The notes below the pieces were generated by a model. It had not been told where the DNA came from, did not search any database, and was given only the letters and a program-made list of their open reading frames with translations. A stretch of 36,954 nucleotides of DNA from Oscillospiraceae bacterium (GTDB lineage Bacteria > Bacillota > Clostridia > Oscillospirales > Oscillospiraceae). The stretch lies in the NCBI GenBank assembly GCA_910575695.1, contig CAJTGJ010000034.1:1-36954 (forward strand), read 5' to 3'. Made by a program: the position numbers and the translations under genes. This document shows positions 15,825 to 22,993 of the stretch, one piece after another (the first letter of the stretch is position 1; each line of letters opens with the position of its first letter).

Positions 15825-17553
15825 CTGAGCCGCCTCCTTCCTGCTGGGAATCATAGATTTCGCGGTAGATCTGATTGGTTTTCATCAGCTCGTCGTGGGT
15901 GCCCGCGCCGGCCACGGCGCCCTCGTCCAGCACCACGATCTTGTCGGCGTACTGCACCGAGCTGATGCGTTGGGCAATGATGATGACGGTGGTGCCCTTC
16001 AGGTTTTCCCGGAAGGATTCCCGGATGCGCCCTTCCGTGGCGGAGTCCACGGCGGAGGTGGAGTCGTCCAGTATGAGCACCGCGGGCCTGCGCACCATGG
16101 CCCGGGCGATGCACAGGCGCTGCTTCTGCCCGCCGGACACGTTGACGCCGCCCTGGTCCAGATTGGTGTCCAGGCCATCGGGGAAGGACATGATAAAGTC
16201 GTAGGCCTGAGCGTCCTTCGCCGCCTGTATGAGCTCCTCCTCTGTGGCGTCCTCATTGCCCCACAGCAGGTTTTCCCGGATGGTGCCGGAGAACAGCACA
16301 TTGTTCTGCAGCACCATGCCGATGCGGCCGCGGAGGCCGTCCAGCGGGTAGTTCCGCACGTCCAGCCCGTCCACCAGCACCTGGCCTTTGTGTACATCGT
16401 AGAACCGGGGGATCAGGTTCACCAGGGAGGACTTGCCCGTGCCGGTTCCCCCTACGATGGCCACGAACTGGCCGGGCTGGATGTCCAAATTGATGTGGCG
16501 GAGCACGTCCTCCCCGGCCCCCTCGGTCTGGTAGCGGAAGGACACGTCCCGGAACTCCACCCGGCCCCTGGGGGCGGGCAGGTCCTTCCCGTCCCCGCTG
16601 GTGACGGAGGGCTGGGCGTCGATGACCTCAAATACCCGGCGGATAGACGCCTGGGCCCGTGTGAGCTGGAGAACAGCCATGCCCACCATCATGATGGACA
16701 TGAGGATCTGCATGATGTAGTCCAGCACGGTCTGGAGGTAGCCCAGGTCCATCTCCAGCCCCAGCACCATCTGACCGCCGAAATAGAGTACCAGCACGGT
16801 GGCGGCGGACATACAGATCATCATCACCGGCTGTATGGCTACCATCCGCAGCACCGCCCGCAGGCCGGCGGCGGTGAAGCCGTCGTTGGCGTCGATGAAC
16901 TTCTCCCGCTCCCGGTCCTCCCGGACGTAGGCCTTCACCACCCGGACAGCCACAAGGTTTTCCTGCACCCGCTCGTTGAGGTGGTCCAGCGCCTTCTGCA
17001 TTTTCTCAAACAGGGGAAAGCAGATTTTCATCAGCGCCGCCAGCGCCGCGGCCATGACGGGCAGAATCACCAGCACCACCAGGGCCAGGCGCGGGTTGAT
17101 GGACAGGGTGAGCGCCATGCTGGCGACCAGCATGGTCACCGCCCGTATGAGAATGCGCAGGCAGATCATGGAGGTGTTCTGGATATTGGTCACATCGTTG
17201 GTCATGCGGGTAATGAGAGAGGAGGAGGAAAATCTGTCAATGTCGGCGAAGGAGAAGGAAGCAATCCGCTCAAACTCCGCCCGGCGCAGATTGGCCCCCA
17301 GCCCCTGGGCGGCGTTGGTGGCGCACTTGGCCGCCACCGCGCCGGTGAAGGTGGCGCACAGCGCCACCACCACCATCAGCACCCCGGCCCGCCAGATGGG
17401 GGCCATGTCCTCCTTCAGGATGCCTTCATTGATAATTTGGGCCATCAGCAGGGGGATGATGAGCTGGCATACCGTCTCCACAATGACAAGGACAGGGGAG
17501 GCAATGGCATATCTTTCGTAGCCTCTCAGGTAAGAGGCAAAACGTTTTAACAA
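15817..17553 (-). CDS. ABC exporter subunit with degenerate NBD
   Basis: A 578-residue half-transporter and partner of the overlapping downstream gene. Six-helix membrane domain (about 15-310), then the nucleotide-binding domain with Walker A GGTGTGKSS (K374), canonical signature V472-SGGQ476, Walker B LILDD with Asp at the catalytic glutamate position (D497), and Gln at the H-loop (Q528, AQRISS). Missing Glu and His mark the noncatalytic site, as in TM287/288 or BmrCD-type heterodimers. The gene overlaps the MarR gene by 7 nt, so regulator and both subunits form one operon. Confidence 0.9.
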   Translation of the reverse strand: MLKRFASYLRGYERYAIASPVLVIVETVCQLIIPLLMAQIINEGILKEDMAPIWRAGVLMVVVALCATFTGAVAAKCATNAAQGLGANLRRAEFERIASFSFADIDRFSSSSLITRMTNDVTNIQNTSMICLRILIRAVTMLVASMALTLSINPRLALVVLVILPVMAAALAALMKICFPLFEKMQKALDHLNERVQENLVAVRVVKAYVREDREREKFIDANDGFTAAGLRAVLRMVAIQPVMMICMSAATVLVLYFGGQMVLGLEMDLGYLQTVLDYIMQILMSIMMVGMAVLQLTRAQASIRRVFEVIDAQPSVTSGDGKDLPAPRGRVEFRDVSFRYQTEGAGEDVLRHINLDIQPGQFVAIVGGTGTGKSSLVNLIPRFYDVHKGQVLVDGLDVRNYPLDGLRGRIGMVLQNNVLFSGTIRENLLWGNEDATEEELIQAAKDAQAYDFIMSFPDGLDTNLDQGGVNVSGGQKQRLCIARAMVRRPAVLILDDSTSAVDSATEGRIRESFRENLKGTTVIIIAQRISSVQYADKIVVLDEGAVAGAGTHDELMKTNQIYREIYDSQQEGGGSDE

Positions 17554-18080
17554 AGGTCACACTTCCTTTCCAAAGAGTCAGGGGGGCCCGGGGGAGGAGG
17601 CGGGGCCAGCGGGTCATGGAGCGGCTCCTGCCGCTTGTCTCCGCCGATCTGGTACAGGTTTTCCAACATACGCCGGTGGAAGCCATGCACCAGCTCCCGC
17701 TCCTCTGGGGAAAAGCCATGGTACATATGCGCGTCCACCTGCCGGAAGCCCTCCATCCCGGACAGGACGGCGTCCCGCCCCTTCTGGGTGATGAAGATTC
17801 GGTTGCGGCGGCTGTCCTTCTCGTCGGTGCGCCGGGCCACGTAGCCCTGCCGCTCCAGTACCTTCAGCGAGGCGGCGATGGTGGGCGGCGCGCTGTGCAG
17901 CCGGTCGGCCAGCTCCTTCTGGGTGGGGGCCTGGGCGGGGTCGTCCGGACAGTGGAACAGCTCCATCAGCAGCCGGGGGGAGCCTATGTCCCGCAGCCCC
18001 TTCCGGGCCAGCGCCGCCATGCAGGCGTTGTGGTGGGCCCGCATCAGCATATGGAGCACCATCCCTAGCTCGTTCTCCAT
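17547..18080 (-). CDS. MarR-family regulator of the ABC exporter operon
   Basis: A 177-residue winged-helix repressor. PTQKELADRLHSAPPTIAAS (about 52-71) is the recognition region and ARRTDEKDSRRNRIF the beta wing. The last 20 residues are Pro-rich and unlike the family (typically about 145 residues), so it has a tail extension. First gene of an operon with two overlapping ABC exporter subunits, a common drug-efflux arrangement. A perfect 10+1+10 palindrome lies over its transcription start, which indicates autorepression relieved by a ligand. Start at 18080 has GGAGG 8 nt upstream. Confidence 0.9.
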   Translation of the reverse strand: MENELGMVLHMLMRAHHNACMAALARKGLRDIGSPRLLMELFHCPDDPAQAPTQKELADRLHSAPPTIAASLKVLERQGYVARRTDEKDSRRNRIFITQKGRDAVLSGMEGFRQVDAHMYHGFSPEERELVHGFHRRMLENLYQIGGDKRQEPLHDPLAPPPPPGPPDSLERKCDLC

Positions 18081-18104
18081 GGGAATCCCTCCAAAAAATA
18101 ATTC

Positions 18105-18125
18105 GCACGCTAATCATTAGCGTGC
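18105..18125. promoter_or_regulatory. MarR operator palindrome
   Basis: GCACGCTAAT, one central base, then ATTAGCGTGC: a perfect inverted repeat immediately downstream of the -10 element of the MarR/ABC operon. The position over the transcription start fits repression. Confidence 0.75.
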
Positions 18126-18130
18126 TTCCT

Positions 18131-18158
18131 ATTTTAACGCCAATTCCGAAAATGTCAA
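18131..18158 (-). promoter_or_regulatory. Promoter of the MarR/ABC exporter operon
   Basis: On the minus strand a consensus TTGACA (18158-18153), 16-bp spacer and TAAAAT (18136-18131), followed by the palindromic operator. Confidence 0.7.
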
Positions 18159-18189
18159 TCCCTTCTTTCTAAAAAATTTATCAATTTTT

Positions 18190-18229
18190 AGAACGAACGT
18201 TTGACACATCGAACATCTTGTGATATACT
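18190..18229 (+). promoter_or_regulatory. lexA promoter with LexA box
   Basis: TTGACA (18201-18206), 17-bp spacer and TATACT (18224-18229). GAACGAACGTTT (18191-18202), one base off the Firmicutes LexA core GAAC-N4-GTTC, overlaps the -35. A second weaker GAACATCTTGT lies in the spacer. This fits autorepression of lexA. Confidence 0.7.
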
Positions 18230-18300
18230 TCTAGGCGTAGCAGAGGATATACCGGCGGCGGCTCCCCGGCGCCGGATCTATTTGGGAAGGAGCTTGCGCC

Positions 18301-18903
18301 ATGGGTAAACTAACCCCAAAGCAGCAGCAGATTTACGATTATATCGTGGACTTTTCCGACGAACACGGCTATCCCCCCTCGGTGCGGGAAATCGCGGAGG
18401 CGGTGAAGCTGAAATCCCCCGCCACCGTCCACTTCCACCTGAAGGGCCTGCGGGAAGCGGGCTATATCTCCCAGGCGGAGGGCAAGACCCGGGCCATCAC
18501 CATCAAGGGCGGCGCCGCGGGACGCAAGGATCAGGTGCCCCTGGTGGGCTACGTGGCGGCGGGCGCCCCCATCCTGGCCCAGGAGAACATTGAGGACTAC
18601 ATCACCTTTGACACCAACGGCCTCACCGGAGAGCACTTCGCGCTGAAGGTGCGGGGGGAATCCATGCTGGAGGCGGGGATACTCCCCGGCGACCTGGTGG
18701 TGGTCCACCAGCAGCCCCTGGCCCGGAACGGGGACATTGTGGTGGCCCTCTTTGAGGATGAGGCCACCGTCAAGACCTTCTGCCGGGAGGGCGACGGCCA
18801 TATCTGGCTGTACCCGGAAAACTCCAGCCCGGAATATCAGCCCATCGACGGCGAGGGCTGTTCCATCCTGGGCCGGGTGGTGGCGGTCATCCGCCGGTAT
18901 TGA
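18301..18903 (+). CDS. lexA: LexA repressor, SOS response
   Basis: A 200-residue repressor/autoprotease. Residues 1-70 are the winged helix (LTPKQQQIYDYI; recognition around SPATVHFHLKGL). The cleavage site is A87-G88 in VAAGAP; the catalytic Ser is S121 (RGESM) and the Lys is K158 (ATVK). RecA on single-stranded DNA triggers cleavage and derepresses DNA-repair genes. Ribosome binding site GGAAGGAG lies upstream. Transcribed divergently from the MarR operon; the 3' end shares a terminator with the GH25 gene. Confidence 0.97.
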   Translation: MGKLTPKQQQIYDYIVDFSDEHGYPPSVREIAEAVKLKSPATVHFHLKGLREAGYISQAEGKTRAITIKGGAAGRKDQVPLVGYVAAGAPILAQENIEDYITFDTNGLTGEHFALKVRGESMLEAGILPGDLVVVHQQPLARNGDIVVALFEDEATVKTFCREGDGHIWLYPENSSPEYQPIDGEGCSILGRVVAVIRRY

Positions 18904-18909
18904 ACAGAA

Positions 18910-18943
18910 AAACAGGGAGGCGCGCCGCGCCTCCCTGTTTTTT
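18910..18943. terminator. Bidirectional terminator between lexA and the GH25 gene
   Basis: A GC stem of about 13 bp (AACAGGGAGGCG with its complement CGCCTCCCTGTT) is followed by TTTTTT on the plus strand and by TTTTT on the minus strand. Confidence 0.85.
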
Positions 18944-18949
18944 ATTGGG

Positions 18950-20557
18950 TTATCCGCCTGTCTCAGGCTCCGCTGCGCCGTCCTGGGCGGCGGGGCCCTC
19001 CTGCTCCGCCGCAGGATCCGCCTGGACCGTCAGCTGGCCCTCGTCCAGCGTGCCCGACCCCGGCCCGTCCGTGCCCGGCGTGTTCGACGGGTCCTCAAGC
19101 TCCGGCGCGTCCGTCTCGTCCGGGACGTCCGTCACATCGGGCTCCGGCCCGTCTGTCTGCTCTGGCTCCGGGGTGTCCGTGGGTTCCGGGGTGTCCGTGG
19201 GCTCCGGGTCCGGCTGGTTCACGGCGCCCTTGCCCATGGGGATGAAGCAAAGGTTCATATCCACCTCACCGTTGATGCCGGCCACCTTGCCGGAGCTGGA
19301 ATACTGCCAGAACTGGAAGTTATACCGGAAGGTGGGCGCGTTGGCATACTGGGCATACCAGAAATGGAACTGGTCCAGATCCCGCAGGTCCATCTTCACA
19401 TAGCCGCAGAACGCGTTGAAATAGAGCATGGGGGTATAGCCCGCGTCCTTCACCCGCTGGCAGAACGCGGCAATGGCCCGGGTGATATCTTCACTGTCCA
19501 CCCCGTAGGCCCGGGACTGCTTGCCGCCCAGATACTCCCAGTCGCAGATCACCGGGTAGGTGATGTGCTCCCGGTAAGGCTCCAGCTTTTTGATCAGCAG
19601 GTCGGCCTCCGCGATGCCCTCCTCCACGGTGATGGCGTTGGAGAAGTAGTACGCCCCCACGTCCAGGCCGGCGTCGATGGCCCCCTGCATATTCTTGTCA
19701 AAGGCGGCGTCCTCCAGCAGGGCCCCGGTGACATAGGCCCGGGCCCCCGCCTTGATGATGGCGAAGTCGATGCCGTCCGCCGCCACCGCGTTCCAGTTGA
19801 TATCCCCCTGGAAGCGGGACACATCGATGCCATGGGCGTAGTAGCCGCCGGTATAGCTCAGACGGCCCTTGGCGTCCTTGACAAACTGGTCCTTGGTATA
19901 GGGGTTGGCGGGGAAGTCCTGAAACACGTCCACCCAGTAGGGGATGGCGGTGCCCGAGCGGAACATTCCCGCCGTCAGGTCCAGGTTCTTCATGCGCCAG
20001 ATGATGGTGGAGATCTCCTCCCGGGAGATGGGCTTCTCCGGGTGGAAGGAACGGGTGCCGTCCTCGTTGAGGAAGCCGTCCATGACGCCCTTCTCGTACA
20101 GCTTCACCACAAAGCCGTCGGTGCAGTCGTTATAGGGGCTGGCGCCGGATACGTCGGTGTAGTCCAGCGCCCGGCCCACCATACGGGCCACCTCCAGCCG
20201 GGTGGGCACCTTGTCCAGGTTGGCGGAGTTGAACGAGTATACCAGATAGTTGTTGAGGGCGGGCTGTATGTAGGGATACGCCCAGTGCTTCCCGGCCTGG
20301 GGGGCGGGGTCGGCCACGCCGATGGCCAGCAGGATGAGCTTGAAGGTCTCCCCGTAGGTGACGTTCTTTTTGGGCTGGAAGGAGCCGTTGGGGTAGCCTT
20401 TGATCACACCCTGCCGGTACAGGTCGGACACATATTGGTAGGACCAGTGGTCTGCGGGCAGGTCGGTAAACAGGGAGTTGTTGGCCGCCATCGCGGTAGT
20501 GCTGGAACTGATCGCCAGCAGCACGGCCAGGAGCAGAACTGCAACGCGTTTTTTCAT
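18950..20557 (-). CDS. SLH-anchored GH25 lysozyme-like protein
   Basis: A 535-residue exported wall hydrolase. Residues 1-25 are a signal peptide (ending AMA). About 28-195 contain three SLH segments (FTDLPADHWSYQYVSDL; KHWAYPYIQPAL; a third around 136-190). About 240-440 is a glycoside hydrolase 25 domain with G243-I-D245-V-S, the catalytic D339-W-E341, W417 and D433. Residues 447-535 are a low-complexity tail rich in Pro, Glu, Asp and Thr, with repeated PTDTPEP. GH25 cleaves the beta-1,4 bond of peptidoglycan, so it may remodel the wall while fixed to the surface. The SLH-first order with an acidic tail is unusual. Start at 20557 follows AAAGGAGAG. Confidence 0.9.
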   Translation of the reverse strand: MKKRVAVLLLAVLLAISSSTTAMAANNSLFTDLPADHWSYQYVSDLYRQGVIKGYPNGSFQPKKNVTYGETFKLILLAIGVADPAPQAGKHWAYPYIQPALNNYLVYSFNSANLDKVPTRLEVARMVGRALDYTDVSGASPYNDCTDGFVVKLYEKGVMDGFLNEDGTRSFHPEKPISREEISTIIWRMKNLDLTAGMFRSGTAIPYWVDVFQDFPANPYTKDQFVKDAKGRLSYTGGYYAHGIDVSRFQGDINWNAVAADGIDFAIIKAGARAYVTGALLEDAAFDKNMQGAIDAGLDVGAYYFSNAITVEEGIAEADLLIKKLEPYREHITYPVICDWEYLGGKQSRAYGVDSEDITRAIAAFCQRVKDAGYTPMLYFNAFCGYVKMDLRDLDQFHFWYAQYANAPTFRYNFQFWQYSSSGKVAGINGEVDMNLCFIPMGKGAVNQPDPEPTDTPEPTDTPEPEQTDGPEPDVTDVPDETDAPELEDPSNTPGTDGPGSGTLDEGQLTVQADPAAEQEGPAAQDGAAEPETGG

Positions 20558-20603
20558 GGGCTCTCCTTTTCTCAGTGGGATTGGTTGGTCAGCTTATTCT
20601 TAT

Positions 20604-20632
20604 ATTTTACATAATCCACCGCCCTTTGACAA
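20604..20632 (-). promoter_or_regulatory. Promoter of the GH25 gene
   Basis: On the minus strand TTGTCA (20632-20627), 17-bp spacer and TAAAAT (20609-20604). Confidence 0.6.
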
Positions 20633-20677
20633 GCCCCGGAAAAAATTTTACACTTTGGAAAATTTTTTGAAATGCCC

Positions 20678-20707
20678 TTGACAAGCCGGTGCAGGGTATG
20701 CTATCCT
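20678..20707 (+). promoter_or_regulatory. Promoter of the peptide/XRE/DUF3169 operon
   Basis: TTGACA (20678-20683), 18-bp spacer and TATCCT (20702-20707). A phased operator array starts 7 bp downstream. Confidence 0.65.
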
Positions 20708-20713
20708 ATGGAT

Positions 20714-20772
20714 GACAAATAAAGTTGTCAAAATGACAACGCACATTGTCAGATCGACAAAGAAATATGTCA
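20714..20772. promoter_or_regulatory. Operator array with 21-bp period
   Basis: Two copies of TTGTC-N5-GACAA (20725-20739 and 20746-20760) have centres 21 bp apart. Half-sites extend the phase on both sides: GACAA at 20714, 20735 and 20756, and TTGTC at 20725 and 20746 with ATGTC at 20767. All lie between the -10 element and the ribosome binding site, on one face of the helix, as expected for cooperative repression. The likely binder is the XRE protein encoded just downstream. Confidence 0.7.
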
Positions 20773-20785
20773 GGAGGAAATCGTT

Positions 20786-20893
20786 ATGATCTGGAATGAA
20801 CTGGGAATCAGCGGGGAAAAGAGCCGCCTGCGGCAGCTCTGGGACGCCGTCTTCCCCGAGGAAGGGCCGGCGGAGCCGGAGGAGGGGCGGTAA
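20786..20893 (+). CDS. 35-residue peptide, unrecognised
   Basis: A small open frame with a strong ribosome binding site (AGGAGG, 20772-20777, 8 nt before ATG). It starts MIWNELGISGEK, has a short basic/hydrophobic helix (SRLRQLWDAVFP) and ends in an acidic Glu/Pro tail (EEGPAEPEEGR). Its stop overlaps the start of the XRE gene (TAATG), so translation is coupled. It has no signal peptide or membrane segment. It could be a leader peptide that sets XRE translation, or a ligand or antirepressor for the XRE protein. I recognise no family. It is the first gene of the operon after the operator array. Confidence 0.6.
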   Translation: MIWNELGISGEKSRLRQLWDAVFPEEGPAEPEEGR

Positions 20894-21108
20894 TGCTGAA
20901 AAACCGTCTGAAGGAGCGGCGCGTCGCCCTGGGGGTGAACCAGCAGGAGCTGGGGCGGCTGGCCGGGGTGTCCCGACAGACCATCAGCCTCATTGAGCGG
21001 GGGGACTACTCCCCGTCGGTAACGCTGGCCCTCACCCTGGCGAAAATCTTCGGGATGGCGGTGGAGGACATATTCAGCCTGGAGGAGGAGAACGATGAGA
21101 AACAGTAA
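20893..21108 (+). CDS. Small XRE-family regulator
   Basis: A 71-residue single-domain helix-turn-helix protein: LKERRVALGVNQQELGRLAG, then VSRQTISLIERGDYSPSVTL and a closing helix LAKIFGMAVEDIF, typical of the YgzD/YozG-like stand-alone XRE group. This size usually pairs with a small integral membrane protein, here the DUF3169-like gene that overlaps it by 14 nt. The phased TTGTC/GACAA sites upstream suggest it represses its own operon. Confidence 0.88.
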   Translation: MLKNRLKERRVALGVNQQELGRLAGVSRQTISLIERGDYSPSVTLALTLAKIFGMAVEDIFSLEEENDEKQ

Positions 21109-21895
21109 CAATGCCGCAAGGCGGGAAAACAAAAAGGCCCTGCCCAAGTTCATCCTGATCGTGGTGTGCAGCCTGATTCTGGGCGGTGCGCTGGGCTTGC
21201 TCATGGTGAAGCTGAGCCTGGAGGACTTTGACAGCACACTGGACGCCGCGGCGCGGTTTTTCACCGTAAGGGCAGCGGGCTGGCTGATCATCGCCCTGCC
21301 GGTGGTGGAGCTGGCGGCGTGCCTGCCCCTTTACTTCAGCGCGAAAAAGCAGCTGGCCCTCTGGGACGGGGAGGACGAAGCCGTCAGCGGCGGGATCGAG
21401 GTCAGGATCTCGGTGTGCGTCTGGATCACCAGCCTTTTCACGGTGCTGGCCTTCTTCCTGTTAGCGGCCCTGTTCTCCGGCCTTGCGGCCTCAGCGGGCG
21501 CCCCGCCGAAGATTCCCGCGCCCCTGTTTTTCGGCGCGCTGGCGGCGTTCCTGGCCACCCTGTTCGCGTCCATAGTGCTCCAGCAGAAGCTGGTGGATCT
21601 CGCCAAGCAGCTCAACCCGGAGAAGGAGGGCTCGGTGTACGACACCAGGTTCCAGAAAAAATGGTTTGAAAGCTGCGACGAGGCGGAGCGGGCCATCATC
21701 GGCCAGTGCGCGTTCAAGGCGTACCAGGCCATGTGCCGGGTGTGCCTGGTGCTGTGGGCGGTGTTCGCCCTGGGCGGGATGTTCTTCAGCTGGGGCTTCC
21801 TGCCCGCCATGGCGGTGTGCGTCGTGTGGGCGGCGGGCCAGTCGGTGTACGCCCGCTGGACGCTGAAGCTGGGCCGGCCCGCCGGGAAGGTTTGA
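21095..21895 (+). CDS. DUF3169-like integral membrane protein
   Basis: A 266-residue membrane protein with about six hydrophobic segments (about 17-38, 63-86, 107-130, 139-160, 207-225, 226-244). The opening NKKALPKFILIVV, then a Gly-rich first helix, matches the DUF3169 family, whose function is unknown and which is usually encoded next to a small XRE regulator, as here. A soluble middle loop (about 163-203) contains LNPEKEGSVYDTRFQKKW, a family-typical region. It overlaps the XRE gene, so both are produced together. Confidence 0.75.
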   Translation: MRNSNNAARRENKKALPKFILIVVCSLILGGALGLLMVKLSLEDFDSTLDAAARFFTVRAAGWLIIALPVVELAACLPLYFSAKKQLALWDGEDEAVSGGIEVRISVCVWITSLFTVLAFFLLAALFSGLAASAGAPPKIPAPLFFGALAAFLATLFASIVLQQKLVDLAKQLNPEKEGSVYDTRFQKKWFESCDEAERAIIGQCAFKAYQAMCRVCLVLWAVFALGGMFFSWGFLPAMAVCVVWAAGQSVYARWTLKLGRPAGKV

Positions 21896-21949
21896 GACGG
21901 GCGCGGCCTGTTTTCAACATACAACCAAGCATAGAAAGGCGGTATTCTT

Positions 21950-22150
21950 ATGAGGAAATGCATCCGGTGCGGCGCGGAAATGCAGGAGGGCTGCACGGTG
22001 AAGGTGGAGGGCGCGGGCTACGGCATCGTGCTGTCCACGGAGGAAGGCAAAATTTTCAGCGGGCGCATCGGGAAGCCCAGGACGGCCATCTGCCCCCAGT
22101 GCGGCGAGGTGTCCATCTATGTGGACGACGTGGCCAGGCTGAACGGCTGA
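21950..22150 (+). CDS. Small zinc-ribbon protein
   Basis: A 66-residue protein with two Cys pairs, C4-x2-C7 near the start (KCIRCGAEM) and C-x2-C near the end (CPQCGEVSIYV), enclosing VEGAGYGIVLSTEEG. Similar small proteins of unknown role are common in Firmicutes. One zinc ion is expected. Ribosome binding site AAAGGCGG. It lies 54 nt after the DUF3169-like gene without a terminator between them, so it is probably the last gene of that operon. Confidence 0.75.
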   Translation: MRKCIRCGAEMQEGCTVKVEGAGYGIVLSTEEGKIFSGRIGKPRTAICPQCGEVSIYVDDVARLNG

Positions 22151-22160
22151 ATGAACGCAT

Positions 22161-22197
22161 AAACCGCCCCGCCGGACTGCATCCGGCGGGGCGGTTT
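22161..22197. terminator. Bidirectional terminator
   Basis: A perfect 16-bp stem (22161-22176 with 22182-22197), AAACCGCCCCGCCGGA with its complement, loop CTGCA. It ends the zinc-ribbon operon and the convergent isomerase gene. Confidence 0.8.
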
Positions 22198-22217
22198 ATC
22201 TTGTCCCGAGACGGGGC

Positions 22218-22907
22218 TTACTTCGCGGGGGGATACTCGCCGCACAGCAGGCGGTAGGGCGGCTCATCCTCCTCGATGGCGGGGAAGCGGCCCACCGGCG
22301 GGTTGAAGCGGTTGTCTGTGTTGTCGTCGTTGCACTGGCTGACCTCCCCAAGCAGCACCGGGCCGGTGCCCGCCTCCACGGTGAAGTCGTGGTACAGCCG
22401 CTGGGGGATATGGATGCTCTCGCCGGGGGTGAGGCGGATCTGGGTCCCGGCGGAGACGGTGTAGGTGCGCCCGTCGGTGTGGACGGTGACGTCGGAGATC
22501 CGGTCGATCTCCTCGTCGGGCAGGAGGGAGTTGTAGACGCGTATGAGGACGCTGCCCCCGCCCCGGTTGATGATGTCCTCGGTCTTGTACCAGTGGAAAT
22601 GCATGGGGGAGTACTGGCCCTCCTTCAGATAGAGCAGCTTTTCCGCGTACACCTTGGGGTATTTCTCCGCAAGCGCCCGGTTCCCGTTGCGGATGGTGAC
22701 GAGGGAAAAGCCCACCTTTCGGAAGTCGCCCATACCGTAGTCGGTGATGTCCCAGCCCAGCATACATTCCCGGATCTCGTCGTACTCATGGCCCAGGGTC
22801 TGCCACTGCTCCGGGGTAAAGCGGCAGAAGGGGGGCAGGGCAAAGCGGTACCGCTCCGCCATGGCCTCCAGCTCCCGCAGGGCGGCGTTGATCTCGCTGC
22901 GTTTCAT
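22218..22907 (-). CDS. D-lyxose isomerase (cupin)
   Basis: A 229-residue cupin enzyme of the D-lyxose ketol-isomerase (YdaE) family, interconverting D-lyxose and D-xylulose and, in many members, D-mannose and D-fructose. Metal ligands are H103 and H105 (SPMHFHWYKTED), E110 and H173 (RLYHDF). The family pattern GWDITDYGMGDF, then GFSLVTIRNG is complete. Start at 22907 follows GAGGAG. It has no sugar transporter or kinase neighbour, so the pathway is not visible. Confidence 0.88.
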   Translation of the reverse strand: MKRSEINAALRELEAMAERYRFALPPFCRFTPEQWQTLGHEYDEIRECMLGWDITDYGMGDFRKVGFSLVTIRNGNRALAEKYPKVYAEKLLYLKEGQYSPMHFHWYKTEDIINRGGGSVLIRVYNSLLPDEEIDRISDVTVHTDGRTYTVSAGTQIRLTPGESIHIPQRLYHDFTVEAGTGPVLLGEVSQCNDDNTDNRFNPPVGRFPAIEEDEPPYRLLCGEYPPAK

Positions 22908-22939
22908 CTCAGATTCCTCCTCAAAGCCGTTATAGCCGT

Positions 22940-22968
22940 ATTATACCGCAGCCCCGCAGAAAATTCCA
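22940..22968 (-). promoter_or_regulatory. Promoter of the D-lyxose isomerase gene
   Basis: On the minus strand TGGAAT (22968-22963), 17-bp spacer and a perfect TATAAT (22945-22940). The -35 is weak. Confidence 0.45.
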
Positions 22969-22993
22969 CACCCACACCGGAATTTCTTCCGCC

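Noticed and set aside
13539..15965. An 808-codon open frame opposite the ABC exporter gene, rich in Gly, His, Gln and Val
   Set aside because: Antisense shadow caused by high GC; no ribosome binding site, composition unlike proteins, and the minus strand encodes a clear ABC transporter.
18737..20614. A 625-codon plus-strand frame running from lexA over the GH25 gene
   Set aside because: Overlaps lexA in another frame and is antisense to the GH25 lysozyme, whose domains and catalytic residues are unmistakable.
20645..20683. Second promoter for the GH25 gene in the AT-rich stretch
   Set aside because: No minus-strand -35/-10 pair with proper spacing there; the promoter at 20604-20632 suffices.
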